Source of the DNA: an uncultured Oscillospiraceae bacterium
GTDB taxonomy: Bacteria > Bacillota > Clostridia > Oscillospirales > Acutalibacteraceae
Assembly (NCBI GenBank): GCA_902492045.1
Contig: CABUKB010000001.1
Coordinates: 124,001 to 188,000, forward strand
Direction: 5' to 3'
Length of the DNA: 64,000 nucleotides
Under the pieces are notes generated by a model, which saw only the letters and a program-made list of their open reading frames with translations, searched no databases and had not been told where the DNA came from. A program made the translations under genes and the position numbers. Positions within the stretch are counted from its first letter, which is position 1. Each line of letters begins with the position of its first letter. Below are positions 1 through 8,234 of this stretch, piece after piece.

Positions 1-1
1 C

Positions 2-1834
2 GGCCGCCTGACGGTTATGGCAGACGATCCACCGTCTGTGCGGAACCTCGGGTATAAGGCGGGCGGATTTTACCTTACCGCCTTCCCGGAGGAATATGCA
101 GGTGCCGCTCTGCACTATGAGGCTATGGAGCCGCCCTGGACAGCGGTATTCGAAAAAGCCGGCAGGCAAGCGCGCGATATCCTTCTGGCCCATCTGCCCG
201 GTGATCGGGGCGAACTGGCCTCCCTCATCAGTGTGGGCCGTGGGGAACTGTCGGAGGAGGCCCTGGAGGATTTCCGCCTTTCCGGAGTGTCACACATCAT
301 TGCGGTATCCGGCCTGCATATGGCGGTTTTGTCCCAAGCGGTACTGTCTGTGTTGAAAAAATGCCGCCTGCCTTCCCGTGCGGCCTCTTTGCTGGCCGTC
401 TTCGGCGTCGGCGGGTATATGGCTTTGGTGGGATTCCGTGCCTCGGTGGTCAGGGCCGGCATCCTTTGTATCGTGGTGTTGCTGGGCACCTGTATAAAGA
501 GACGGGCGGATAGCCTGAATTCCATGGGCCTCGCCCTGATTCTGCTGCTGGCGGCCGATCCCTACGCCGCCTTTGACATCGGTTTGCAGCTTTCTTTTGC
601 CGCTTGTCTGGGACTTCTTTGGCTGTATCCGTTTTTGCGGGAACATCTGCGTAGGTTTTGGGAGCCGGCAACGGACGCGGCAGCACCGCCGCACAGAAAC
701 CGATCAGCCGCCCCGATCTGGCGCCGAGCGTTCGGCAAACTCCTCGACGCGATCTGCATCACCCTGTCCGCGATGCTCCCGACCCTGCCTTTCACGGCAT
801 TCTGGTTCGGCAGTCTGTCCCTGATCGCGCCGTTGACCAACCTGTTTACCGTCTTTCCGGCCTCCCTTCTCCTCATGACGGTTTGCCTGGGTCTGACACT
901 GTACAGCCTCCCCCTGTTTTCGGTTTTGGCAAAGCCGCTATTTCTGGCGGCCGGTCTCCTGTCGGACTATCTGCTGCGGATCACGCATCTCCTGGCCTCA
1001 TTGCCTTTCGCCTCTGTGACCGTGCGGGACGGTTATCTGCTCCTTTGGTTGCCCGCTGCCCTGGGTTTACTGATTCTGGGCTGGCGCCTGTCCCGCAGCA
1101 AAGGGCTCCGCTGTGCCACCGCTTTGGCGGCAATCGCTCTGTTCTGCGGACTGTTTGTCCGCACCCTTTCCATGCGGGGCGTTACGACGTTGACCGTGGC
1201 ACGCCGCACGGCGTCGCTGGAGGTGCTCATGGAACGGGACGGGCACGCGGGCGCCGTTCTGGTCGGGGAGTCCGACGGCTCGGCACTCGAAGCGATGCTT
1301 CGGGAACGCGGAATCGGGACACTGGATTTCCTGGTGGTGTCGGCCGGGGAGACGGACCGGTTGACGTGTCTTCCGGTGATCTTGGAGCGGTATATCGCGG
1401 ATACCGTTTTTCTCTATCCGGACGGTCAGGCCTCCTGTGAGGTTATTGCGCCGGAGTTTGGCAGCGCCTATCCCCTCGAAAACGCCGCCTGTACCTTCTG
1501 GAGCGGGGGATCCCTTCTCTGGCGGGACGGGTTTGTCAAAATGGAAATAGAGAATACACGGCTGTTGTTCTGTTCGGAAGAGGGAAATGCCGCACAGCTT
1601 CCAGCCGATTGGAGAGAGACCCATCTGGTTTTGTACGGCGGAGAACCCCCTCTTCACGCGGGGGCGATCCGGGCGTCCGCCGGTGTGATGTCCTGCCCTA
1701 CAGACGTTCTGCCTATCGCACTCAAAGGGATTCCACGGACAAGCTATCCCATCCGAATCGTGCAGCAGGGAGCGGAGGATTTGGCCTTGATGACCAGAGG
1801 GTGCGGAGATCTCACTTGGAAGGCGTGGCTGTAA
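2..1834 (+). CDS. comEC: ComEC/Rec2 family DNA-uptake channel, 5' truncated by window edge
   Basis: Membrane channel that passes single-stranded DNA into the cytoplasm during natural transformation. The frame is open to the first bases of the window. The usual N-terminal DUF4131 region is missing, so the true start lies outside; the first in-frame ATG is at 17. Counting from that ATG, the competence-domain signature SGLHM is at about residues 98-102, followed by about eight hydrophobic segments to residue 370. The C-terminal soluble part (about 385-600) sits where the metallo-beta-lactamase domain normally lies, but the expected HxHxDH metal motif is replaced by SAGETDR (near base 1350), so any nuclease activity looks lost. 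holA follows 27 bp downstream, as in the classical comEC-holA arrangement. Confidence 0.9.
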   Translation, partial: GRLTVMADDPPSVRNLGYKAGGFYLTAFPEEYAGAALHYEAMEPPWTAVFEKAGRQARDILLAHLPGDRGELASLISVGRGELSEEALEDFRLSGVSHIIAVSGLHMAVLSQAVLSVLKKCRLPSRAASLLAVFGVGGYMALVGFRASVVRAGILCIVVLLGTCIKRRADSLNSMGLALILLLAADPYAAFDIGLQLSFAACLGLLWLYPFLREHLRRFWEPATDAAAPPHRNRSAAPIWRRAFGKLLDAICITLSAMLPTLPFTAFWFGSLSLIAPLTNLFTVFPASLLLMTVCLGLTLYSLPLFSVLAKPLFLAAGLLSDYLLRITHLLASLPFASVTVRDGYLLLWLPAALGLLILGWRLSRSKGLRCATALAAIALFCGLFVRTLSMRGVTTLTVARRTASLEVLMERDGHAGAVLVGESDGSALEAMLRERGIGTLDFLVVSAGETDRLTCLPVILERYIADTVFLYPDGQASCEVIAPEFGSAYPLENAACTFWSGGSLLWRDGFVKMEIENTRLLFCSEEGNAAQLPADWRETHLVLYGGEPPLHAGAIRASAGVMSCPTDVLPIALKGIPRTSYPIRIVQQGAEDLALMTRGCGDLTWKAWL

Positions 1835-1861
1835 ACCGCGATACGGAAAGGAGACGGATGC

Positions 1862-2950
1862 ATGCCCTGGACCGAAACACAACTTAAAAAGCATTTCAAG
1901 GAGTCCCCGCCCGCGAATCTCTACCTTTTGTTTGGAAGCGAGCCGTATCTGACCGCCCACTATGCCCGCCAGGCAGTGCGTTCGGCTATGGGGAAGGATG
2001 CCGAGCAGGATCCCCTCGGCGCTTTTAATCTTCAACGGTTCGACGGACAGGACAGTTCCTGGGACGCTATCGAGGAGGCGGCGCAGTCCCTGCCCCTGAT
2101 GGCGGAACGCAAATGTGTCGTGGTGCGGGATTTTGATGTGACCGCCTCGTCGGTCCCTTTTGACCGGGTGTTGGAACTGGTCGGGGATCCTCCCGGGGAA
2201 ACGGTCCTGATCTTCTGGATGGACACCGTTGTGCCGGATGGAAAAAAGAATGCCAAGTGGCGGCAATTCATCTCTGCCGTGGAAAAACATGGGATATGCG
2301 CGGAATTTAAGCCCAAAACCCCGGCTGAGACCGTCAAGCTGCTGTGCTCAGGGGCTGCCCGGAGAGGCTGCGTCCTGCGTCCGGAGAATGCCCGCCTGCT
2401 TCTCGAGCAATGCGGAGAAGGGTTGTATGGGCTGCTGGGCGAGCTGGACAAACTCTGTGCAATCGCCCTGGAACAGGAAGAGCCATCCAAGGAAATCACA
2501 CGGACCATCATCGAAACCGCCGCCGCGAAAAATCTGGAAGCCTCGGTGTTCGATCTGTCCAAATCGCTGTTGCAGGGACGTTACGACGCGGCCTACCGGG
2601 TTTTGGACCGCTTGTTTTTTCATCGGGAGGAACCGGTGGCGATTCTCGCCGTACTCATATCCGCGTATGCGGATCTATATCGGGCAAAGGTAGCCGTGGC
2701 AGCAGGTGAACCGGTCGAATCCCTGTCGGAGGATTTCGCCTATAAGGGCAAAGAATTCCGCTTGCGTCACGCGGCCAGAGATGCGGCAAAGCTGTCCCTT
2801 CCCGCGCTGCGGGAGTGCCTGGAGGTGCTGGCACAGGCGGATATGCGGCTCAAATCTACCCGGATGGATAAACGAACCGTCCTGGAACAAACCGTTGCAT
2901 CCCTGATTTTGACGGGAAAGCGGGACCGGCAGGGGGAGAAGCACGCGTGA
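1862..2950 (+). CDS. holA: DNA polymerase III subunit delta
   Basis: Clamp-loader delta subunit, which opens the beta sliding clamp during replication. The 362-aa length is normal for the family. The N-terminal AAA-like domain begins with the typical LYLLFGSEPYL strand, and the helical C-terminal part carries the usual DLSKSLLQGRYDAAYRVL region around residue 230. The start is supported by an AAAGGAG Shine-Dalgarno about 9 nt before the ATG. The stop overlaps the next gene's GTG start by 4 nt (GTGA), indicating translational coupling. Confidence 0.93.
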   Translation: MPWTETQLKKHFKESPPANLYLLFGSEPYLTAHYARQAVRSAMGKDAEQDPLGAFNLQRFDGQDSSWDAIEEAAQSLPLMAERKCVVVRDFDVTASSVPFDRVLELVGDPPGETVLIFWMDTVVPDGKKNAKWRQFISAVEKHGICAEFKPKTPAETVKLLCSGAARRGCVLRPENARLLLEQCGEGLYGLLGELDKLCAIALEQEEPSKEITRTIIETAAAKNLEASVFDLSKSLLQGRYDAAYRVLDRLFFHREEPVAILAVLISAYADLYRAKVAVAAGEPVESLSEDFAYKGKEFRLRHAARDAAKLSLPALRECLEVLAQADMRLKSTRMDKRTVLEQTVASLILTGKRDRQGEKHA

Positions 2951-3582
2951 TACGGATTCGAGAGGCCATTGTCGTAGAAGGACGGTATGACCGCGCCCGT
3001 ATGCAGGTGGTGGTGGAGGCCCTGATTGTCGAGACAGAAGGATTCCGGATATTCCGGGATAAGGAAAAACTGTCGTTGTTGAAGCGCCTGGCCGAATCAC
3101 AGGGCCTGATCGTGCTGACCGACAGCGACGCGGCGGGATTTTTGATTCGAGACCGGCTGTCCGGCGCCGTACCGCCAGCCCAGGTCAAACACGCCTATAT
3201 TCCGCAGATTCCAGGACGGGAAAGGCGGAAAACCGTGGCCTCCAAGGAAGGTCTCCTGGGCGTGGAGGGAATGGACGGATCGGTATTGATCGAGGCGCTG
3301 CGAAGGGCTGGAGCGACAATGGAAGGGGAAAGTCCGAACACCGCACCGCCCTTTTTGACGAAAAGCCGCTTATTTGAGGACGGGTTATCCGGTGCCGTGG
3401 GGAGCCGGGAGCGCCGGGAGTGTTTTCTAGCGTATTGGGGCCTACCCCGTTACCTGTCGGCCAACCGCCTTGTGGAGGTGATCAACGCCACCATGACCGA
3501 AGCCGAATACCGCAAGGCCTTAGCCGTCTGCGCCTCTCCCGGCACGGGAAAGGCCGCCGAAAAAGTAGGGGATACCTGTTGA
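2947..3582 (+). CDS. RNase M5-like Toprim domain protein (DUF4093 type)
   Basis: A 211-aa protein whose N-terminal third is a Toprim domain: the catalytic Glu is in VVEGRYD at about residues 9-15, and the acidic pair is in LTDSDAAG at about 57-64. RNase M5, the closest known relative, matures 5S rRNA in Gram-positive bacteria. The C-terminal half matches the DUF4093 extension seen in clostridial homologues. The gene begins with GTG overlapping the holA stop. Its own stop codon overlaps the -35 box of the tRNA-Leu promoter, so the gene pair holA/rnmV and the tRNA are packed without a spacer. Function as RNase M5 is inferred from family; the substrate is not evident here. Confidence 0.8.
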   Translation: MIRIREAIVVEGRYDRARMQVVVEALIVETEGFRIFRDKEKLSLLKRLAESQGLIVLTDSDAAGFLIRDRLSGAVPPAQVKHAYIPQIPGRERRKTVASKEGLLGVEGMDGSVLIEALRRAGATMEGESPNTAPPFLTKSRLFEDGLSGAVGSRERRECFLAYWGLPRYLSANRLVEVINATMTEAEYRKALAVCASPGTGKAAEKVGDTC

Positions 3583-3607
3583 CAGAGCGGTTTCCCGGTG
3601 TTATAAT
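3579..3607 (+). promoter_or_regulatory. Consensus sigma-A promoter of tRNA-Leu
   Basis: TTGACA at 3579-3584, a 17-nt spacer and TATAAT at 3602-3607: both hexamers match the sigma-A consensus perfectly. The tRNA begins 33 nt downstream. Confidence 0.88.
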
Positions 3608-3640
3608 AATGGCTGCGCTCAAGGTGTCGGGCGTCTCGAT

Positions 3641-3724
3641 GCGAGAATGCTGGAACTGGCAGACAGGCACGTTTGAGGTGCGTGTGTCTTTGACGTACGG
3701 GTTCAAGTCCCGTTTCTCGCACCA
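3641..3724 (+). tRNA. tRNA-Leu (anticodon GAG), CCA encoded
   Basis: Class II tRNA. The 7-bp acceptor stem GCGAGAA pairs with TTCTCGC (3714-3720), followed by A73 and a genomic CCA (3722-3724). The anticodon stem CACGT/GCGTG encloses loop TTGAGGT, giving anticodon GAG (reads CUC/CUU). There is a long variable arm, and the T arm ACGGG-TTCAAGT-CCCGT is intact. Confidence 0.95.
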
Positions 3725-3726
3725 CG

Positions 3727-3758
3727 AAAGATTGTCGATTATGTCGGCAATCTTTTTT
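3727..3758 (+). terminator. Rho-independent terminator after tRNA-Leu
   Basis: The inverted repeat AAAGATTG (3727-3734) / CAATCTTT (3748-3755) extends inward through three more pairs and is followed directly by a T run. Confidence 0.75.
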
Positions 3759-3806
3759 CTTTATACAATTTCGTCAAAATATTCACAGTGGAAAGGAGGA
3801 GGAAAC

Positions 3807-5570
3807 ATGCGGGATTTGACATTTTTGCTCCGTTATCTCGGCCCGTACCGAAAAGACATGGCGGCCGGCGCACTGCTGATCGTGATGGAAACCGGATTCG
3901 AACTGGTTATCCCAATCTTGATGGCGGATTTGATTGACGTTGGGGTTGCAAACCACGATTTGGCCTATATCCTAAACAAGGGTATTCAGATGGCGGTCTG
4001 CGCCTTGCTGTCGTTGGCAACAGGACTATTCTATGCCCGGTTTGCCGCCAGAGCCGCCTACGGATGGGGCGCGCGGATCCGGGAAGCCCAGTTTGAGCGG
4101 ATCCAGCGTTACGCGTTTTCCAATCTGGATCATTTTGAATCCTCTTCCCTGATCACCCGTATGACAACCGATGTCACGGTGCTGCAAAATGCCATTAACG
4201 GCGGGTTTCGCCCAATGGTGCGGGGCCCTGTCATGCTGGTATTGGGAATCCTGCTTTCCTTTTGGATGAATCCGCGTCTGGCCCTGGTTTTTGTGCTGTG
4301 CGCGCCGGTTTTGGGGGTCCTCCTATTTTATATCGTACACAAGATTGCACCGAAGTATCCCCTCCTGCAAAAGGCGGTCGACCATTTGAACAGCACCGTT
4401 CAGGAAGGGCTGGCGGCCATTCGTGCGGTAAAGGCTTTCGTACGCGGAACATACGAGAATGAAAAATTCGAGCAAGTCAATAAAACGCTGATGGATACCA
4501 GCCAGAAAACCTACCGTTATGCCGTGTTGAATCTGCCGGCGTTTCAGTTGACCCTATATACTGCGGTGATTCTTATCATGTGGTTCGGTGGAAATATGAT
4601 TCTGGACTCCACCCTTCAGGTGGGGGATCTGACCGGTTTTTTAAGCTATGTATTCCAGATTATGAACTCCATGATGATGATTTCCAACGTATTCCTGCTG
4701 TTGACCCGCTCTCTGGCAAGCGCGCACCGGATCCGCGAGGTATTGGATGAAAAAATCGTCCTGCTGTCTCCGGAAAACGGAGCAACCGAGATTCCCGACG
4801 GGAGCGTTTCGTTTGAGAATGTCTCTTTTAAGTACAATCCGGAGGCTCGGGAATATGCGCTGTCGGATGTCAGCCTGCGAATTGAGGCAGGCCAGACCGT
4901 GGGAATCCTGGGAGGAACCGGTTCGGCAAAGAGTACGCTGGTACAACTGATTCCCCGTCTGTATGACGCGACATCGGGCGTCGTCCGAGTAGGCGGGCGG
5001 GATGTCCGGGAATATGACCTGCATGCCCTGCGGGATGCGGTGGGAGTTGTGTTGCAAAAAAACGTTTTGTTTTCCGGCACGGTACGGGAAAACCTTTTGT
5101 GGGGCAATCCGCAGGCCGATGATGAGGCGATCTGGGAGGCCTGCCGGGCAGCCTGTGCCGCAGAATTCTTGCAGCGGATGCCCAAGGGACTGGACACGGA
5201 ATTGGGACAGGGAGGCGTCAACCTTTCCGGTGGACAGAAGCAGAGGCTCTGTATCGCCCGCGCCCTGCTCAAGCATCCGAAAGTCCTGATATTTGACGAT
5301 TCCACCAGCGCGGTCGACACCGCCACGGAGAGCGGGATTCGTACGGCCTTGGCTCGACTGACCGATGTCACAAAAATTATGATTGCCCAGCGGATCACCT
5401 CGGTGATGGAAACCGACCAGATTCTTGTCATGGACGATGGGCGCATCCATGCAGCCGGTACCCACGCGCATCTGCTGGAGCACGATGCAATCTACCAGGA
5501 GATTTATGCATCCCAGATGAAAGGGGCGGATATCCATGCCGGTTCGCCGGTTGAGCGCCAAAAAACCTAA
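3807..5570 (+). CDS. ABC exporter half-transporter with degenerate nucleotide site
   Basis: A 587-aa fused membrane-plus-ATPase subunit of an ABC-type exporter (multidrug or lipid type). Six hydrophobic segments fill residues 1-310. The nucleotide-binding domain has Walker A GGTGSAKST (about 369-377), signature LSGGQ (about 475) and Walker B ending IFDDSTSAVD (about 492-501). The catalytic Glu after Walker B is Asp here, which is typical of the degenerate site in heterodimeric exporters such as TM287/288 and BmrCD. The longer open frame upstream runs through the tRNA; the ATG at 3807 is chosen because it has a strong GGAGGAGG Shine-Dalgarno. The next gene overlaps by 35 nt and encodes the partner. 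The substrate is unknown. Confidence 0.92.
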   Translation: MRDLTFLLRYLGPYRKDMAAGALLIVMETGFELVIPILMADLIDVGVANHDLAYILNKGIQMAVCALLSLATGLFYARFAARAAYGWGARIREAQFERIQRYAFSNLDHFESSSLITRMTTDVTVLQNAINGGFRPMVRGPVMLVLGILLSFWMNPRLALVFVLCAPVLGVLLFYIVHKIAPKYPLLQKAVDHLNSTVQEGLAAIRAVKAFVRGTYENEKFEQVNKTLMDTSQKTYRYAVLNLPAFQLTLYTAVILIMWFGGNMILDSTLQVGDLTGFLSYVFQIMNSMMMISNVFLLLTRSLASAHRIREVLDEKIVLLSPENGATEIPDGSVSFENVSFKYNPEAREYALSDVSLRIEAGQTVGILGGTGSAKSTLVQLIPRLYDATSGVVRVGGRDVREYDLHALRDAVGVVLQKNVLFSGTVRENLLWGNPQADDEAIWEACRAACAAEFLQRMPKGLDTELGQGGVNLSGGQKQRLCIARALLKHPKVLIFDDSTSAVDTATESGIRTALARLTDVTKIMIAQRITSVMETDQILVMDDGRIHAAGTHAHLLEHDAIYQEIYASQMKGADIHAGSPVERQKT

Positions 5571-7359
5571 AGATTTCCGCTATTCGCTGCAGACGTTGCT
5601 CTCCTATCTGGGGCGGCACCGTTTTTTGCTTCTGGCCGTCGCGATGCTGGCGGCCGTCAGCGCCCTGGCCAATCTTCTGGGGAACTATATGATCCGCCCG
5701 ATTGTCAACGATTTGGCGGCGGGCGATAAGGAAAAGCTGATCTTCGGCGTCGCAGTGACAGCCGGTATCTATTTGATCGGGGCGGCATCTTCCTTCGGCT
5801 ATACGCAGATCATGGTAAAGGCCGCGCAGAAGGTTCTGTTTGACATCCGCCGGGATTTATTTTCCCATCTCCAGACCTTACCCCTGCGCTTTTTTGACAG
5901 CCAGCGCCACGGCGATATCATGAGCTATTTTACGAACGATGTGGATACGATTTCAGATGCCCTGAACAACAGCTTTGCCATGGTTATCCAAAACTTTATC
6001 CAGTTAGTCGGAACGCTGCTCATCCTCTATCTCCTTAATTGGCGGCTGTCGCTGATTGTCACCGTCTGCTATATCGCCATGTTCCTGTATATTCGTTTCA
6101 GTGGACGGAAGAGCAAAGCTTTCTATGCGAAACAGCAGGCCTGCCTCGGGGATCTGGACGGCTATATTGAAGAAATGGTCAACGGGCAGAAAGTGGTGAA
6201 GGTCTTTAACCACGAACAAACAAGCATGAAAACCTTTCAAGCCAAAAATGAGGCGTTGCGCCAGTCGGGGACCGGCGCGCAGACTTTCGCCGCGACGATG
6301 ATTCCGGCGGTGGTCAGCATTTCGTATGTCAACTATGCCCTTGTTGCCATTCTCGGCGGAATCATGGCCATGAACGGAACCACCGACATAGGAAGCCTGG
6401 CCAGTTACCTGGTATTCGTTCGGCAGGCGGCCGCCCCGATCAACCAGTTCACACAACAGAGCAGTTTCCTCCTGGCTGCGCTTGCCGGGGCGGAACGGGT
6501 ATTTGAAGCGATGAATCAGCCCTCTGAAGTGGATGACGGACAGATCGACCTGGTCCGACAGGCGGGTACAGGTCAACAAAAGCCAGGATGGGCCTGGCGG
6601 AAAACAGACGGGACCTGTGTTCCCCTCCGGGGGGATGTGCGGTTTGAAGAGGTGGATTTCGGTTATGACAGCCGCCACCCCATCCTGAAGAAAATCCGTC
6701 TTTATGCAAAGCCCGGGCAGAAGATTGCGTTTGTCGGCTCGACTGGAGCCGGTAAAACCACGATAACCAATCTGATAAACCGGTTTTACGATGTTCAGGG
6801 CGGACGTGTGCTGTACGACGGATTCGATGTCCGGGACATCCGAAAGGACGCACTGCGCCGGTCGTTGGGGATTGTCTTACAGGATACCCATTTGTTTACC
6901 GGAAGCATCGCGGAAAACATCCGCTTTGGAAAACTGGATGCGACGGAAGATGAAATTCGGCAGGCCGCCCGGATTGCCAATGCCGACTCTTTTATCCGAC
7001 GCCTTCCGCAGGGCTATGACACCATGATTACCTCAGACGGCGCCAACCTGTCCCAAGGGCAAAGACAGCTCTTGGCGATTGCCCGTGCCGCCATTGCCGA
7101 TCCCCCAGTGCTGATTTTGGATGAAGCGACCTCCTCGATTGACACCCGCACGGAGGCACTGGTCGAAAAAGGCATGGACCGATTGATGGAAGGCCGGACG
7201 GTTTTTGTCATCGCCCACCGCTTGAGCACGGTACGCAACGCCGACGCCATCATGGTGTTGGAGCAGGGGGAAATTGTGGAGCGAGGAAATCACGAGGATC
7301 TGTTAGCGCAGAAGGGGATGTATTACCGTCTTTACCACGGCATGCTGGAGTTAAGCTGA
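5536..7359 (+). CDS. ABC exporter half-transporter, catalytically complete partner
   Basis: A 607-aa ABC exporter subunit, partner of the preceding gene. The membrane domain spans about residues 20-320, with a linker of about 40 residues before the ATPase domain. Walker A GSTGAGKTT is at about 400, signature LSQGQ at about 503, and Walker B LILDEATSSID at about 525 with the catalytic Glu present. The canonical site here and the degenerate one in the partner fit an asymmetric heterodimer. The 35-nt overlap with the upstream gene implies coupled translation and 1:1 assembly. Export substrate cannot be told from sequence. Confidence 0.92.
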   Translation: MPVRRLSAKKPKDFRYSLQTLLSYLGRHRFLLLAVAMLAAVSALANLLGNYMIRPIVNDLAAGDKEKLIFGVAVTAGIYLIGAASSFGYTQIMVKAAQKVLFDIRRDLFSHLQTLPLRFFDSQRHGDIMSYFTNDVDTISDALNNSFAMVIQNFIQLVGTLLILYLLNWRLSLIVTVCYIAMFLYIRFSGRKSKAFYAKQQACLGDLDGYIEEMVNGQKVVKVFNHEQTSMKTFQAKNEALRQSGTGAQTFAATMIPAVVSISYVNYALVAILGGIMAMNGTTDIGSLASYLVFVRQAAAPINQFTQQSSFLLAALAGAERVFEAMNQPSEVDDGQIDLVRQAGTGQQKPGWAWRKTDGTCVPLRGDVRFEEVDFGYDSRHPILKKIRLYAKPGQKIAFVGSTGAGKTTITNLINRFYDVQGGRVLYDGFDVRDIRKDALRRSLGIVLQDTHLFTGSIAENIRFGKLDATEDEIRQAARIANADSFIRRLPQGYDTMITSDGANLSQGQRQLLAIARAAIADPPVLILDEATSSIDTRTEALVEKGMDRLMEGRTVFVIAHRLSTVRNADAIMVLEQGEIVERGNHEDLLAQKGMYYRLYHGMLELS

Positions 7360-7439
7360 AGACGCGGGGAAGGAGGCAAACCGCCTCCTGTAAACCCATC
7401 CGCGCGGTAATGAAACTCTTTTCCCGCCGCCCGCTCTCA

Positions 7440-7985
7440 TCAGAGCGAATGCTTCCCTTTCAAAAGCCAGTCTTCGCGGCGGAGAACATAGACGATATGG
7501 GGCATATCAACCCCGTAATAATGCTTGACAAAGGCGTATTCCGGCCTCAGCCCGGTTCTTTCCGCCACTCTTTTGGAGGCTTCGTTCGTGTCCCGGATGA
7601 TGCTGACCACCCGTGGTGCGTCCATCTGCGAAAACGCAAAATCCCGGCAGACAGCCGCCGCACGCGAGGCGTAACCGTTGTGCCAGAACCGCCGTTTGAG
7701 CAGATACCCGATCTCCAGTTCCGGACCGTGTGGGGTTTCCTGCATCGTCAGCCCCACCTGGCCGACGAATGCGCCGGTTCCGGCGTCGAGCAGGGCCCAA
7801 AGGCCAAAGCCATAACGGATATACCGCGCCTGCTGCCGTCCGAGCCAGGTATAAACCTCTTCCATGGTAAAGGCGTGTTCATAGGCGGTCATGGCGATTG
7901 GGTCCTGTAAAATTTCGCACAAATCCCCGACATCCTCTGCTGTAAGCGGACGGAAAAGAAGGCCGGGACCCTCTGGCAGGTGCAT
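7440..7985 (-). CDS. GNAT family N-acetyltransferase (RimJ/RimL-like)
   Basis: A 181-aa single-domain acetyltransferase. The pattern LLFRPLTAEDVGDL at the N terminus, LEIGYLLKRRFWHNGYASRAA near residues 90-110 (the acetyl-CoA-binding motif A) and NEASKRVAERTGLRPE near 133-150 are typical of the RimJ/RimL-type GNAT group that acetylates amino groups of proteins or small molecules. It sits alone, convergent with the ABC exporter genes. A GGGGGTGAT Shine-Dalgarno precedes the ATG. The acceptor substrate is unknown. Confidence 0.82.
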   Translation of the reverse strand: MHLPEGPGLLFRPLTAEDVGDLCEILQDPIAMTAYEHAFTMEEVYTWLGRQQARYIRYGFGLWALLDAGTGAFVGQVGLTMQETPHGPELEIGYLLKRRFWHNGYASRAAAVCRDFAFSQMDAPRVVSIIRDTNEASKRVAERTGLRPEYAFVKHYYGVDMPHIVYVLRREDWLLKGKHSL

Positions 7986-8189
7986 CGGCGATCACCCCCG
8001 TTTTATCGTGGTATTCTCATCGGAAGGGCCGGCGATCCTGTTCGTTCGGCGGCCGGATGTGGACAAACCCTCATGACACCGGTTTTCCGCATCGCGGGCG
8101 CCTTTGATATCGGATATGGCGATGCCCTTCCCTCTTGTTTATCGGCATTCCCGCAGCCCGGAAAGAAGCGCAACGGCTGCGGCAGGGAT

Positions 8190-8226
8190 CAAACAGGACC
8201 GCGGAGGTCATCCGCGGTCCTGTTTG
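8190..8226 (-). terminator. Terminator hairpin after the M23 peptidase gene
   Basis: A perfect 15-bp inverted repeat (8190-8204 / 8212-8226) with a 7-nt loop starts 8 bp beyond the stop of the minus-strand M23 gene. The distal arm ends in TGTTTG; there is no long T tail. Confidence 0.7.
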
Positions 8227-8234
8227 GGAATTCT

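Noticed and set aside
1067..2290. 407-codon minus-strand open frame opposite comEC and holA
   Set aside because: It lies fully antisense to two well-supported genes and has no recognisable motif; it is a product of GC-rich codon usage.
3420..3806. N-terminal extension of the first ABC exporter gene
   Set aside because: It would run through the tRNA-Leu and its terminator; the ATG at 3807 has a strong ribosome binding site and the family start.
4911..4935. Walker A with Ala instead of the second Gly (GSAKST) as a defect
   Set aside because: This variant is frequent in Firmicute heterodimeric exporters and keeps the Lys and Ser.
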